From: Herminiimonas sp.
GTDB taxonomy: Bacteria > Pseudomonadota > Gammaproteobacteria > Burkholderiales > Burkholderiaceae_D
Direction: 5' to 3'
DNA length: 64,000 nt
NCBI GenBank assembly: GCA_028292265.1
Contig: JAQGMR010000069.1
Location: 123,183 to 187,182 of the forward strand
Shown here piece after piece: positions 51,158 through 61,097 of this stretch. The position numbers and the translations under genes are program-made. Position 1 is the first letter of the stretch; each line of letters begins with the position of its first letter. Under the pieces are notes generated by a model. It had not been told where the DNA came from. It was given only the letters and a program-made list of their open reading frames with translations, and did no database searches.

Positions 51158-51550
51158 TCACCGAGGAAGTTCGCCGGTCGGCCGGCTCACGCTTCCAGCG
51201 CTCGACTCTGTCCCGCTGCTGCTCCCCGCTGTCCCGCTGCTTCCGACGCTGTCGTCGCGCCGCAAATACTGGCTAGCGTCCGTCAAGTCCTCTTGCAGCT
51301 GCCTTTTTGCCTCTTGAGTACAGGGGCGGTCGGCCTTGCCGTTCTGACGGCACCCTTGCAAGGCTTCCTGATACGCGGCATAAGCTTCGCGCCTGGAAAG
51401 GCGGTATTGCGCCTTTGGCGTAAATTGTTCGGTCAACTGGCGCGCCTCCGCCTGGTCCATGGCCTTATCCGCGGCATGGGCGGGGATGGCGTATAACGCC
51501 GTCACGACCAGAATGATCGCGCTTGCTACTCTTGGAAGAATGCTGTCCAT
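51158..51550 (-). CDS. Small secreted protein with Ser-rich tail, unknown function
   Basis: 130 residues. The signal peptide runs MDSILPRVASAIILVVTALY to AHAADK. The mature part has charged helices (AMDQAEARQLTEQFTPKAQY, REAYAAYQEALQGCRQN) with two Cys about 13 residues apart that could pair. The tail from about 100 is a Ser/Gly/Thr-rich run ending in PTGELPR. ATG 51550 has AGGAG about 6 bases upstream. It is divergent from the ClC gene. I do not recognise the family. Confidence 0.75.
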   Translation of the reverse strand: MDSILPRVASAIILVVTALYAIPAHAADKAMDQAEARQLTEQFTPKAQYRLSRREAYAAYQEALQGCRQNGKADRPCTQEAKRQLQEDLTDASQYLRRDDSVGSSGTAGSSSGTESSAGSVSRPTGELPR

Positions 51551-51858
51551 GGCTGCTCCTCTCGTAACAAACCAACAGAAGTCCAAAAGAGGACCTCTGC
51601 AGTTTGAATCGTTTGCTTTTCGCGGGTTCCCACGAGCGGCGATTGCGCGACCGGAGCGGTTGTGGTGTTCTGGCATGTTTTGATGCAGGGGGCAGGCCGA
51701 CTTTGCACATCTCTGCCTCGGCGTGGCAATTAGCCCGGCTTTCAACACGATCCCCTGCAGCCATCGCACGCGCGGAATATACTCGGCAGTTGTCGTTCCT
51801 GTCTTGCACCTTCTTGTCTTCAACGTCCCGCCATGCAAGGGCCTCGGGCCGCACGTCT
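51551..51858. other. Divergent intergenic region
   Basis: This region must contain promoters for the small secreted protein and the ClC gene. No FNR box, strong sigma70 promoter or RNA structure was recognised. The ClC frame stays open through it to about 51604 but without family resemblance. Confidence 0.4.
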
Positions 51859-53250
51859 ATGCGATTCCGCCTCGTCGGCTTTGTCCGCCGCCGCACGCGC
51901 CATGCCCTGAGAGTCTCTCGGCACGGCATACGCTATGCGGTTTTCCTGGCCGGCGCAGCATGCGTCGCCCTGATTTCCATGTCTTTCGCCTGGCTGGCTG
52001 AGAAGGCGCTTGACCTTAATCTCCTTGTCACGCACCGCTATTGGTGGAGCAGCTTGCTGCTGCTGCCGTTCGGCTTCGCTGCCTTGCGCTGGTTGACGGT
52101 CCGTCACGCGCCGCAAGCGCGCGGAAGTGGCATACCGCAGGTCATCGCCGCCATCGCCATGCCCGCCCGCAGCACCGGACAACGCTTGCTGGTCTCCTTA
52201 CCACAGGCAGTCTGGAAGGTCGTTCTTACCGCCGGCGGGCTCGCCATCGGTGCATCAATCGGCCGTGAAGGGCCTTCGGTGCAAGTGGGTGCAGCCGTCA
52301 TGCTGGCATGGGGCACGTGGTGGCACGACAAGACGCGCGCCAATAGCGGTTTGCGCTTTGGCTTTCGCTCCGACGCCCTGATCGCCGCGGGCGCGGCAGG
52401 CGGGCTCGCGGCCGCGTTCAATACACCGCTGGCCGGCGTGGTGTTTGCCATTGAGGAGTTGGGCCGCGGCAGCGTTGTGCGCTTCGACAGGCTGGTCATG
52501 TCGGGCGTCCTCACCGCCGGTTTCCTGACGCTCGCGCTTCTCGGCAACAACTCATATTTTCGCGTCGAACAGACTTTCCTCGCGCTGACCAACGATTGGG
52601 GGGGCGTGTTGCTGGCGGGGGCCGTGAACGGCGTCCTTGGCGGCCTGTTCGCGCGGCTTTTGCTGCGCGGCGCGTCAGGCCTTGTGCCCTCCGGCTTACG
52701 CCACACTACGCAACAGCATCCCGTCCTGGTGGCGGCAGCGTGCGGACTGCTGGCCGCGCTACTCGGCCTGGCCACGCACGGCAGCACTTACGGCACCGGC
52801 TATGCGCAGGCCTCGGCGCTGCTCAACGGCCGAGAAAGCGGTAGCGAGTTCTTCGGCATCGCGAAACTGAGCTCTACCGTGCTGGCCTATGTCGCGGGCC
52901 TGCCAGGCGGCATCTTTACGCCCTCGCTCGCGATTGGCGCCGGCATCGGCGAACACATCTCCGCATTCTTCCCCGGCCACATCGCGCCTGGGCTGATGGC
53001 CCTGCTGTGCATGGCCGGCTTTCTTGCGGCCGCCACGCAGGCACCGATTACCGCGACCGTCATCACGATGGAAATGACGCGCTCGCACGACTTGACGCTC
53101 TTGCTCCTGGCCGTGACGCTGCTTGCCTCGTTCGTCTCGCGCCAATTTTGCCCGCGCCCGTTTTACCATAGTGCCAGCCGCAACTTCCGCCGCGAAGCGG
53201 TGGCGCTGACGCACGACAGGCAGAAAACGCGGGTGAAAACGGGCGGCTAG
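51859..53250 (+). CDS. ClC-family chloride channel/antiporter
   Basis: About 463 residues with ten or more hydrophobic segments. The selectivity-filter motifs are present: GSGIPQV near residue 88, GREGPSVQVG near 134 with the gating Glu, and PGGIFTPSLAIGAGIG near 349. No C-terminal CBS domains are present. It moves chloride or another anion across the inner membrane, often with protons. ATG 51859 is the best start by homology, though no ribosome binding site is obvious. A position after a stress cluster fits a role in acid or charge balance. Confidence 0.9.
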   Translation: MRFRLVGFVRRRTRHALRVSRHGIRYAVFLAGAACVALISMSFAWLAEKALDLNLLVTHRYWWSSLLLLPFGFAALRWLTVRHAPQARGSGIPQVIAAIAMPARSTGQRLLVSLPQAVWKVVLTAGGLAIGASIGREGPSVQVGAAVMLAWGTWWHDKTRANSGLRFGFRSDALIAAGAAGGLAAAFNTPLAGVVFAIEELGRGSVVRFDRLVMSGVLTAGFLTLALLGNNSYFRVEQTFLALTNDWGGVLLAGAVNGVLGGLFARLLLRGASGLVPSGLRHTTQQHPVLVAAACGLLAALLGLATHGSTYGTGYAQASALLNGRESGSEFFGIAKLSSTVLAYVAGLPGGIFTPSLAIGAGIGEHISAFFPGHIAPGLMALLCMAGFLAAATQAPITATVITMEMTRSHDLTLLLLAVTLLASFVSRQFCPRPFYHSASRNFRREAVALTHDRQKTRVKTGG

Positions 53251-53393
53251 GCCGTACTCCACCGCGTATTCCAGGCTTGGTGATTGGCGCGCTCGGGGAG
53301 AAGGCCGCTAACCAGACAGCCTCGAAAGCCGGTGGTCCGCCCCAAGAAACCGCCAGCGGCGGTGAGCCCTGAGCGAGCACGAGGCTAGCGCCG

Positions 53394-56111
53394 TTACGTA
53401 CTGGTTACTGCTCTGTCGGCGCCCGGCAATGACAAGAGAAATCGTTGTGTGAGGAGGCGTTTCATGTCGGTAGCGGTTACGGCTTCGGATATAAGGAAGC
53501 CTTGAATCTCATCGCAAGCGAGCCTGCGCAAGACGTTAAGCTGCTGCGACGTTTCGACACCTTCCGCCGTCACGCACATGTGAAGGGCGCCAGCCATCGA
53601 GACGATTGCCTGAAAAAGTATTTCCGCTTCCTCGCCATCCGAAAGCGCCTTGGTAAAAGCCTGGTCAACTTTGAGGCCGTCTACATCAAGCCTCTGTAGC
53701 TGCGCCAGGGACGAATAGCCGGTTCCGAAGTCATCGATCAGCAGCTTTATGCCAAGTGCACGCAACTGCGCCAGTTCAGTCGAGACGGCCTCACTACGGT
53801 CAATGACCGCAGACTCCGTCAACTCGACTTCGATCAGCGACGCCTCTATCCCATACTGAGCGAGGCAACCTGCAAGCGTCGTGCTCACCCGGCCGAACCG
53901 CAGCTGTTGGGGCGCGACATTGATGGAAACCGGAACAAGGCCAACCCCTTCAGACCTCCAGAGGGAAAGCTGCCTGCATACTTTTCCGATGACGAGTTCG
54001 CCGATTCTTATGATAAGGCCCGCGTCCTCGGCAAGTCCGATAAAGTCCGTCGGATAGATAAGTCCCAACTCGGGATGAATCCATCGCACCAGGGCTTCCA
54101 TACTCGTGAGCTTCCCGCTCCTGGCACCGACTCGCGGCTGATAGTGAACGACGAATTGGTCCTCCTCGACCGCACAGCGGAGAGCCCGCTCCTTACTGAG
54201 TCGCAGCAGTAACGAATCTGAAAGATGTCCCTGGTAAAAGCAGTGGCGCGATTTTCCGGCGGCCTTTGCTGCGTACATCGCAATGTCTGCATGCTTGAGC
54301 AGCGTCTCGCCGCTTTCTCCATCTCGGGGGAAGATGCTGATCCCTATCGAAGCCGTCACCTGGTTCCCAATGCCCGAAGCCAGCTTAAACGGTTTGGCGA
54401 TGGCGCCAATAATGCCTCTGGCGACCCGGTCGACGTCTTCGACTGTATCAACCTGCTCCAGGATGACCGTGAACTCGTCTCCTCCAAGGCGGACAACGTG
54501 GTCGCTTGCTCTTACGGCGGCCTTTAGTCGCACCGCGGCATGCTTGAGCAGTTCGTCACCGGCCTCATGCCCGAGCGAGTCGTTGATATTCTTGAAGTTG
54601 TCCAGGTCAATGAATAGAATCGCCAGTAGTCCGTTACGATTCGCGGCATTTTTCAAAGCCGTTGGCAAAAACGTGGCGAGCCAATGTCGATTTGGCAGCT
54701 TGGTCAGCTCGTCACTATTGGCCAGGCTTGCCAATGCTTGGTCGTGCGCTTTTGCTTCGGATATGTCGCGCAAGGTGAAAGCTAGTCCGGCGGCCGACCG
54801 TACCATCCGTCGGTAAACCCAGGCCGCTTTCAAAGGGCTGCGCGGAGATACCCGCACTTCATCCTCGTAGAGGCCCGACTCCAGCGCCCGGCGGCATAGT
54901 GCAACGACTTCCTCGCGGTAGGCCTTCGGCAATAGTTGCGACGCCCTGGAACCGATTATGTCGGCCCTTGACTTGCCAATCAACGCAGCGCCACGCTCGT
55001 TGCAGTCTTCGAGAATGAAGTCTTCGATTTCCCCATTGCCGCTGCAGCGTGGTCGAATCATGTAGAAGCCCTCGTTCGCTGCGTCGGTTGCCACGCGGTA
55101 GGTTGATCGGACTTCCTCTTCCCGACGCCTTCGGTAGGCCAGCTTGGCAGAAAGCGACATGCCAACCGCGGCGCACGACGCCAGAAGGACGCTACCCAGA
55201 ATGGCCATCTGAACGCGGCTATGTATGAGCGTTCGGTACCCCGCAAAGGCGTCTCGTTCAGCGAGGCCGGCTACGGCGACCAACGGATACAGTTCCAACT
55301 GTTTCCACGCCACGACTCGGGCTTGGCCATCCTTGAAGCGTTCAGCTGGCGCGCCTTCAATTCCTGAAGGGGTGGGGAATGTCGGTGGAGACCGGTAAGA
55401 ATCTGAATACGTTTCCGAACCGCTTCTCGTTTTCGATGCGAGCAAGACGCCCGATGTTGAACGGAGGGAGACGAAGTCATCTCGTCCTAGCACCGCGTCG
55501 TCCTGAAACGAAGTAAGGTAGGACGGAGCGACCGTGACCAAGGCAATACCACCAAATGAGCCATCCGCCTTATTTATGCGGCGGGAAAAATGAATCACCG
55601 CCGCACCGGTTCGTTGGCTGACTTCAGGGCCAGTGACTAGAAGGCCGGAGCAGCAGCCGGCTTTTTGCATCTGAAAGAAGCGGGCGTCCTCAATTTTAAG
55701 CCAGGCGTTTGACTGCAACGAGGATGAGGTGACTATCCCTTCATCGCCGGCTACCGACACATAAAGCCGGGTGCTGTTCGGGTATAAACCGTGCGCCTGT
55801 TTCTTCTCAATGCTTACCACTACGCCGGGGTCTTCGGAATCGTATTTCAGGTCAAGTAAAAGGTAATTTATTTGATCAACGGTATGACGCAGTTGCTCGG
55901 CATAGGAGTTGGCCAGGGAAGTCACCTGCACTGACGTAAGTTGGCTAGCGTCGGCTCTGTCGCCATCCGATTCGACCACGGTTCGCAGCCACAAGGCCCC
56001 TATTAAAGCCGCTGCGCCAATTGGCCATCCCCAAATCAACGTATGTTCTTTGCGCGCCAACAGGTTCCGGAACCCTGTCGGGAATCGAACTAAGGCCGGC
56101 AAATTAAGCAT
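53394..56111 (-). CDS. Cache-PAS-GGDEF-EAL membrane c-di-GMP enzyme
   Basis: 905 residues. A first membrane segment (WGWPIGAAALIGALWLRTVV) and a second near 315 (MAILGSVLLASCAAVGMSLS) bracket a periplasmic Cache-like sensor. A PAS domain follows (about 340-450), then GGDEF with VRLGGDEFTVIL near 543 and intact I-site RASD. The EAL domain has SMEALVRWIHP near 672 and DDFGTGYSSLAQL near 794, all intact. ATG 56111 is chosen over TTG 56147 because AGGGG lies upstream. It is a bifunctional candidate that responds to an outside ligand. Confidence 0.92.
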   Translation of the reverse strand: MLNLPALVRFPTGFRNLLARKEHTLIWGWPIGAAALIGALWLRTVVESDGDRADASQLTSVQVTSLANSYAEQLRHTVDQINYLLLDLKYDSEDPGVVVSIEKKQAHGLYPNSTRLYVSVAGDEGIVTSSSLQSNAWLKIEDARFFQMQKAGCCSGLLVTGPEVSQRTGAAVIHFSRRINKADGSFGGIALVTVAPSYLTSFQDDAVLGRDDFVSLRSTSGVLLASKTRSGSETYSDSYRSPPTFPTPSGIEGAPAERFKDGQARVVAWKQLELYPLVAVAGLAERDAFAGYRTLIHSRVQMAILGSVLLASCAAVGMSLSAKLAYRRRREEEVRSTYRVATDAANEGFYMIRPRCSGNGEIEDFILEDCNERGAALIGKSRADIIGSRASQLLPKAYREEVVALCRRALESGLYEDEVRVSPRSPLKAAWVYRRMVRSAAGLAFTLRDISEAKAHDQALASLANSDELTKLPNRHWLATFLPTALKNAANRNGLLAILFIDLDNFKNINDSLGHEAGDELLKHAAVRLKAAVRASDHVVRLGGDEFTVILEQVDTVEDVDRVARGIIGAIAKPFKLASGIGNQVTASIGISIFPRDGESGETLLKHADIAMYAAKAAGKSRHCFYQGHLSDSLLLRLSKERALRCAVEEDQFVVHYQPRVGARSGKLTSMEALVRWIHPELGLIYPTDFIGLAEDAGLIIRIGELVIGKVCRQLSLWRSEGVGLVPVSINVAPQQLRFGRVSTTLAGCLAQYGIEASLIEVELTESAVIDRSEAVSTELAQLRALGIKLLIDDFGTGYSSLAQLQRLDVDGLKVDQAFTKALSDGEEAEILFQAIVSMAGALHMCVTAEGVETSQQLNVLRRLACDEIQGFLISEAVTATDMKRLLTQRFLLSLPGADRAVTST

Positions 56112-56643
56112 CCGTAGCCCCTGATCACTTAGCAAAGCTCTTCTCAATGAGAAGCTTTGGAATTGCCGAAAGTTCCACGCCGGGCGCGGGCACGGTCCTC
56201 ACATTACTTCCGGCCCTTCACTGCATGGCACCAGCGCGGTTTGAAGTTGGCCAAACACCCGATCCCATTCCTCCCACTGGAACGCCTCGTCCGCCCGACG
56301 CGTTCAACGGACGCCGTCTCGGCGTCTGAACTGAGTTGTCAATATTGCCAGTCGCGGCGAGCAGATCAAAGCCCGCCCCACATCTTTTGCATCGCTTTAC
56401 GATGTATTGCGTTGAATCTTGACTCGGGTCATTTACGCACCGGTTCAACGGAGTCAAATTTGGTGCCAGGCACCCAGCGGCGAAGCAACGGAAAAGCCCG
56501 AAGACGCGGTCTTCTTTAGGCTTTCCGAGAATTTCCGGGCGTCGCTGCTGCGTGAAGCGGGAATTTGCACCGGTGGATCGCAGCGCGTCGGGATCTGCCT
56601 TGCTCGGAAAAGCAGTAGTTAACGACCAACAGGAGATGCAGTT
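56112..56643. other. Intergenic region with a histidine-kinase relic and a REP-like palindrome
   Basis: At about 56150-56220 one plus-strand frame reads SFGIAESSTPGAGTVLTLLP, which resembles the very end of a histidine kinase ATPase domain; nothing before or after continues it, so it is at most a relic. At 56462-56474 lies the perfect palindrome GGTGCC-A-GGCACC, of the style seen in REP elements linked to RAYT transposases; no such gene is nearby. No other gene is recognised in these 532 bases. Confidence 0.4.
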
Positions 56644-57957
56644 ATGGAAAGCAAGTTACGGGGCAAGTCCGTCCTTCCCGATTTCGTCACAGCTCGATGG
56701 ACCCAACTAATACTTGGCATCTGCTGTATGGCGTTGGTCGCCAATCTGCAATATGCATGGACGCTGTTTGTAAATCCCATGCGAGTCCAGAATGGATGGA
56801 CGCTCGCAGGAATCCAACTCGCCTTTTCCATATTTATTCTTGTTGAGACATGGCTGGTTCCGATCGAGGGCTGGGCGGTCGACAAATTCGGCCCGCGCCC
56901 CGTCATCGCTATCGGCGCCATATTTGCGGGCATTGCCTGGGTCCTCAACGCGCACGCGACTTCACTTGCGGCGATCTATGTTGCCGCTGTTTTTGCGGGT
57001 ATCGGTGCGGGCTGCGTCTATGGCACCTGCGTTGGCAATGCGCTGAAGTTGTTCCCCGACCGTCGTGGCCTCGCTGCCGGCTTGACCGCGGCGGGGTTCG
57101 GCGCGGGGGCAGCTTTGACCGTCATCCCCATCGCATCAATGATCGCCAAATCAGGGTATCAACACGCGTTCCTGTTTTTTGGAATCGCGCAAGGCGTGCT
57201 CATCTTTATCCTTGCCCTGTTCATTGTCAGGCCAAGTGTGCCAAAAGGCATCACGATCAAGCCGAGATTAGTACAGACAAAGCTCGATTTCACACCGGGC
57301 CAGATGATAAAGACGCCCGTGTTCTGGCTGATTTATGCCTTGTTCGTCGCAGTAGCCGCAGGGGGACTGATGGCGACAGCGCAGATCGGACCGATTGCAA
57401 AGGACTATGGTTTAAACAAGCTGCCGGTGACGGTACTCGGGATTACCCTGCCACTCTTGACCATGACGCTGTCCATTGACAGCCTTTGCAATGGGTTCAC
57501 TCGCCCCTTGTGTGGTCTGCTGTCCGACCGAATCGGTCGGGAAAACACCATGATGCTCGTGTTCGTCGGAGAAGGTCTGGCCATGTTGGGCCTGATGAGA
57601 TGGGGCCACGATCCCTATCTCTTCATGACGTTTGCCGCCTTGATCTTCTTGTTCTGGGGTGAAATTTTTTCGATCTTCCCGGCGATCTGTGCAGATACCT
57701 TTGGCGTGAAAAACGCTGCAGGCAACGCTGGAACGCTATACACCGCAAAAGGCACGGCGTCGCTTCTGGTTCCCCTCGGATCGTTTCTCGCCGCTGGCGG
57801 AAATTGGGACCGCGTCTTTATGGTCGGTGCGGTGATTACTATATTCGCCGGCCTTGCGTCGAAATTCGTCCTTCAGCCGAAGCGAAACCGATTCATCCAG
57901 GACGGCAGGGAACCGGCGGCCCACGGCGCCATCAAGGGTTCCCGCGTGTCGGCGTGA
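56644..57957 (+). CDS. OxlT-like MFS transporter (oxalate/formate antiporter family)
   Basis: 437 residues with twelve predicted membrane segments. It begins MESKLRGKSVLPDFVTARWT; the MFS loop motif appears as DKFGPRPVIAIGAI near residue 80, and YGTCVGNALKLFPDRRGLAA is typical of the OFA family. GNAGTLYTAKGTASLLVPLG is in the C-half. CAGGAGA precedes the ATG. OFA carriers exchange small carboxylates such as oxalate and formate; the exact ligand is open. It is monocistronic, converging on tctA. Confidence 0.88.
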   Translation: MESKLRGKSVLPDFVTARWTQLILGICCMALVANLQYAWTLFVNPMRVQNGWTLAGIQLAFSIFILVETWLVPIEGWAVDKFGPRPVIAIGAIFAGIAWVLNAHATSLAAIYVAAVFAGIGAGCVYGTCVGNALKLFPDRRGLAAGLTAAGFGAGAALTVIPIASMIAKSGYQHAFLFFGIAQGVLIFILALFIVRPSVPKGITIKPRLVQTKLDFTPGQMIKTPVFWLIYALFVAVAAGGLMATAQIGPIAKDYGLNKLPVTVLGITLPLLTMTLSIDSLCNGFTRPLCGLLSDRIGRENTMMLVFVGEGLAMLGLMRWGHDPYLFMTFAALIFLFWGEIFSIFPAICADTFGVKNAAGNAGTLYTAKGTASLLVPLGSFLAAGGNWDRVFMVGAVITIFAGLASKFVLQPKRNRFIQDGREPAAHGAIKGSRVSA

Positions 57958-58456
57958 TTACGTCAATCGTTTTGAAGCTTCTGCGTCAAAGGTGAAGGAG
58001 GGCCTTAATTCGGTTGAAGGTCTGAGATGTCGCTTAGTCCGCTCGCCTGGCGCGGCGGACTGCTGGGGCAGGAACCTTGCGGCCGCCGCCGCTGAGCTTT
58101 TTCTTCGTCTTGAAGAACGCGGCCAAAGCAGTACAAGGTAAGGCTTGGCAAGAAGGTCGCAGGGCGCATAGAGGAGGTACCGAACAGCCCAGCAGGAAGG
58201 GACCCTTTTCAGACCTGAAGCACTTTTCGGCAGGATTTTTACCTGTCTTAGGAAAGGCTAAGCGGTACTCGGCCCGATAGACTCACGTCACCCGAATTGC
58301 ATTACTGCCCGTCCCGTCAGAACGTCGGGAGCAGGCAGTAAAATCGAAAACAGAAATGGCGGCGATTTTTAGCACCGCCTCCTATTCATGTTTGCCGTAC
58401 GCGGTCGTCTCACTGGTCGTCCCGACCGCACCAAGCACAGCGTCGGTTGGTGTGCC
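57958..58456. other. Convergent intergenic region with hairpin
   Basis: At 58302-58341 TTACTGCC and GGCAGTAA arms enclose a second CCCG/CGGG stem. It lies between the ends of the MFS and tctA genes and probably ends the tctBA transcript. The remaining ~340 bases, including a basic low-complexity frame around 58050-58130 on the minus strand, match nothing I recognise. Confidence 0.4.
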
Positions 58457-60019
58457 TTAGACATCCTCCACCGTTTGCGGCGGTTGGGCCACCGCATCCA
58501 TGCGACCAACCGGGCCGAGTTCCCGTGCACGCATCTTGCCGCGTGCCCAAAAGAACACCTGGGCCAGGATCAGCAAGGCGCACAAAGACATGAAGGTTGC
58601 GCTGATTGGCTTCTCCATGAACACCATGAGATCGCCACGGGACAGCAGTAGTGCGCGACGGAAGTTTTCTTCGACTAGAGGCCCAAGCACATAGCCAAGC
58701 AGGATAGGCGCCACCGAGAAGTCGAGCGCAATCAGCACCGCGCCGATGAGACCAAACGCCAGCACCTCGCTCACCTCGAACAGGCTGTTGTTCGTGCTGT
58801 AGACACCAACCGCGATGAAGAACAGGGCCGATGGATACAGGTAGCGGTACGGCACCTGGAGCAGTTTCACCCACACGCCAATCAGCGGCACGTTCAGGAT
58901 CACGAGCAGGACATTACCAATCCAGAAACTGGCGATCAGTCCCCAGAACAGGTCGGCATGCTCCGTGATGAGTTGCGGCCCAGGCTGGATGCCCTGGATC
59001 AGCAAGGCGCCGAGGATCAGCGCCATGACGGCATCGCCCGGAATACCAAGGCTCATGGTCGGAATGAAGTCGACCTGGGTCTTGGAGTGCGACGACGCTT
59101 CCGGGCTGGCCACGCCTTCAATTGCGCCGTGTCCAAAACGCTCCGGCGTCTTGGAAATCTTCTTCTCGAACGCATAGGCAATGAAGGTGGTGATGGTCGG
59201 GCCGGTGCCTGGCATGGCGCCAAACAGCGTACCGATCAAGGTGCCTCGCACCATCGGCATGAACGACTGCTTCAGCTCCGCCATGGAGGGCCGCATGTCG
59301 CGCAGCCGCACCTTCATGCCGCTACCGATGATCTTCATGCGGTTGACGTTGTGCAGGAAGTCCGCCACGCCGAACAAGCCGAGCGCCAGCGCCACCAGTT
59401 CAACCCGGTCCGACAATTCGAGGAAGCCGAAGGTGAAGCGCTCGGCGCCACTGTTGACGTCAGTGCCGACGATACCGATCAGGAGACCCAGCGCCGTCAT
59501 GGCAATGCCCTTGAGCGGGGACCCGCGCGACATCGTTCCGCCAGCGATCAGGCCCAGCAGCATGATGGAGAACAGTTCTGTCGGGCCGAACTTGAACGCC
59601 ACCGCGACAAGCAGCGGCGATGCGAAAATCATCACCAGGATGCCGAACGAGGCCGCAAAGAACGATGAGATCATCGTAATGCCGAGTGCTGTGCCACCTT
59701 TGCCCATCTTTGTCAGCGGGTAGCCGTCCAGACAGGTCACCGCATGCGGCGGATGGCATGGCAGATTAAGCAGGATGGCGCCAATGGCGCCGCCATATTG
59801 CGAGCCGTAAAAGATACCGGCCAACATCAGGATGGCGGGCACGGCGTGCATCGTATAGGTCAGCGGCAGCAGCATGGAAATGGCCGACAGTGCGCCCATT
59901 CCAGGCAAAACGCCGATCAGATTGCCAACCAGGACGCCAAAAAACGACCACATCAAATTATGCGGCTGGAGGGCGACGCCAAAGCCCGACCAGAGATCCA
60001 TCAAAGACTGTCCAATCAT
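58457..60019 (-). CDS. TctA-family tripartite tricarboxylate transporter large membrane subunit
   Basis: 520 residues with about twelve membrane segments. Hallmarks are GVLVGNLIGVLPGMGALSAI near residue 30, YGSQYGGAIGAILLNLP near 72, and the mirrored GTLIGTLFGAMPGTGPTITT near 255 with GIPGDAVMALILGAL near 325. This is the channel subunit of TTT transporters. It starts 3 bases after tctB with GGGG as ribosome binding site. A Bug-type receptor is not adjacent; the one at 17992 is a possible partner. Confidence 0.95.
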   Translation of the reverse strand: MIGQSLMDLWSGFGVALQPHNLMWSFFGVLVGNLIGVLPGMGALSAISMLLPLTYTMHAVPAILMLAGIFYGSQYGGAIGAILLNLPCHPPHAVTCLDGYPLTKMGKGGTALGITMISSFFAASFGILVMIFASPLLVAVAFKFGPTELFSIMLLGLIAGGTMSRGSPLKGIAMTALGLLIGIVGTDVNSGAERFTFGFLELSDRVELVALALGLFGVADFLHNVNRMKIIGSGMKVRLRDMRPSMAELKQSFMPMVRGTLIGTLFGAMPGTGPTITTFIAYAFEKKISKTPERFGHGAIEGVASPEASSHSKTQVDFIPTMSLGIPGDAVMALILGALLIQGIQPGPQLITEHADLFWGLIASFWIGNVLLVILNVPLIGVWVKLLQVPYRYLYPSALFFIAVGVYSTNNSLFEVSEVLAFGLIGAVLIALDFSVAPILLGYVLGPLVEENFRRALLLSRGDLMVFMEKPISATFMSLCALLILAQVFFWARGKMRARELGPVGRMDAVAQPPQTVEDV

Positions 60020-60022
60020 TTC

Positions 60023-60538
60023 TTAACCCCAGCGGAATAGTGGAAATTGCATGCTGAGAGCCCACCAGAACACGAGCGCGGCAACGCCCGCCATGGCCAG
60101 GGACAAGAACAGCGCCTGTTTGAGATTGTTTTCCCGGTCGCCGAGTGCGGAAATAAACACCACCGCAAAAGTCGCCGGAAGCAGGCCGCCGTAGCGACCG
60201 AGCACCAGGAACGCAATAATACTGAGCACAATGCAGATCCAGCCGCGCCACTCTGGCGCCTGATATTCCTCCTGCTTGGCAGGCACATTGCTGCGGGCTC
60301 CGAGGGCGATGAGAACGCCCATCAAGGCGAGTACGACACCAACGGCCACGGGAAAGTAGCCAGGCCCCATCCTGCTAAGCGTCCCTACGTTGTAACTAAG
60401 CCCCTTGTAAACCGCTCCAGTCCCCAACAGGAACATTAATGCCCCGCCGTAGTAGTCCCGGTTGTACTGGTTAAGCCAGCCTTTCGCCGGCGGCGTTGTT
60501 CCTGCTTTTGCGGTGTAAGCCACTGTGTATGTCTCCAT
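60023..60538 (-). CDS. TctB-family small membrane subunit of a tripartite tricarboxylate transporter
   Basis: About 171 residues with four membrane segments. The family start YYGGALMFLLGTGAVYKGLS and GPGYFPVAVGVVLALMG are clear, followed by WICIVLSIIAFLVLGRYG. ATG 60538 is chosen from the protein pattern; upstream sequence on the minus strand lacks a purine-rich ribosome binding site, so a longer frame starting near 60658 cannot be excluded. It is coupled with tctA, and divergent from the MarR-type gene. Confidence 0.88.
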   Translation of the reverse strand: METYTVAYTAKAGTTPPAKGWLNQYNRDYYGGALMFLLGTGAVYKGLSYNVGTLSRMGPGYFPVAVGVVLALMGVLIALGARSNVPAKQEEYQAPEWRGWICIVLSIIAFLVLGRYGGLLPATFAVVFISALGDRENNLKQALFLSLAMAGVAALVFWWALSMQFPLFRWG

Positions 60539-61097
60539 TATTGAGGGGGAAACGTCGCTTCGGATGCTGAAACGGCGTTCGTTTTCTCGGTTTGTTTCCA
60601 GCCCATATCGACCGCAGTTCCTGGCCGCTGGGAGCGAGAGCATCAAATGCAAAGCCAAGCATTCGGAATCGCTATAGGTTTAGGCAAATTGTATTGCACC
60701 AAATGGACATCCGCATGAATATAGCGCGTGGACGTACCAAGCGCCAGCAAAGAAAATTGTGCAGTGCGCAATGAAGTCGCTCCGACCGATCGAACCGATA
60801 AAGGCTGCGAGACCCTCATGCCGAGCAGGCGTTAGTGACAAGCAGGCGTTAGACTTAGGCTGTCACAACAGCGAAGTGCGGGACAAGCGCAGTTCGCGAT
60901 TTCGCCTTGAATTTCACAGGAGGTCTACATGGGCCGGCGCGATCAAGTCGGGATAATCTGCTGCGCCGCCTCGAGGTAAGCAAGGCATTTTTCCGAACAC
61001 TGCGTTGCTGAACCGGGTTTGCGACACCAGGCTCGCGCGGGAGCGCCGGGAGCAGCTGAGCTTTGAATTTGCTTATCAATCGTCGATCGAGATAATA
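60539..61097. other. Divergent intergenic region between tctB and marR, with a 12-bp direct repeat
   Basis: AGCAGGCGTTAG occurs at 60824-60835 and again at 60841-60852, 17 bases apart. GCAA-ATTGTA-TTGC at 60684-60697 is a weak inverted repeat that could be a MarR-type operator. No gene is recognised in the 559 bases. Confidence 0.4.
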
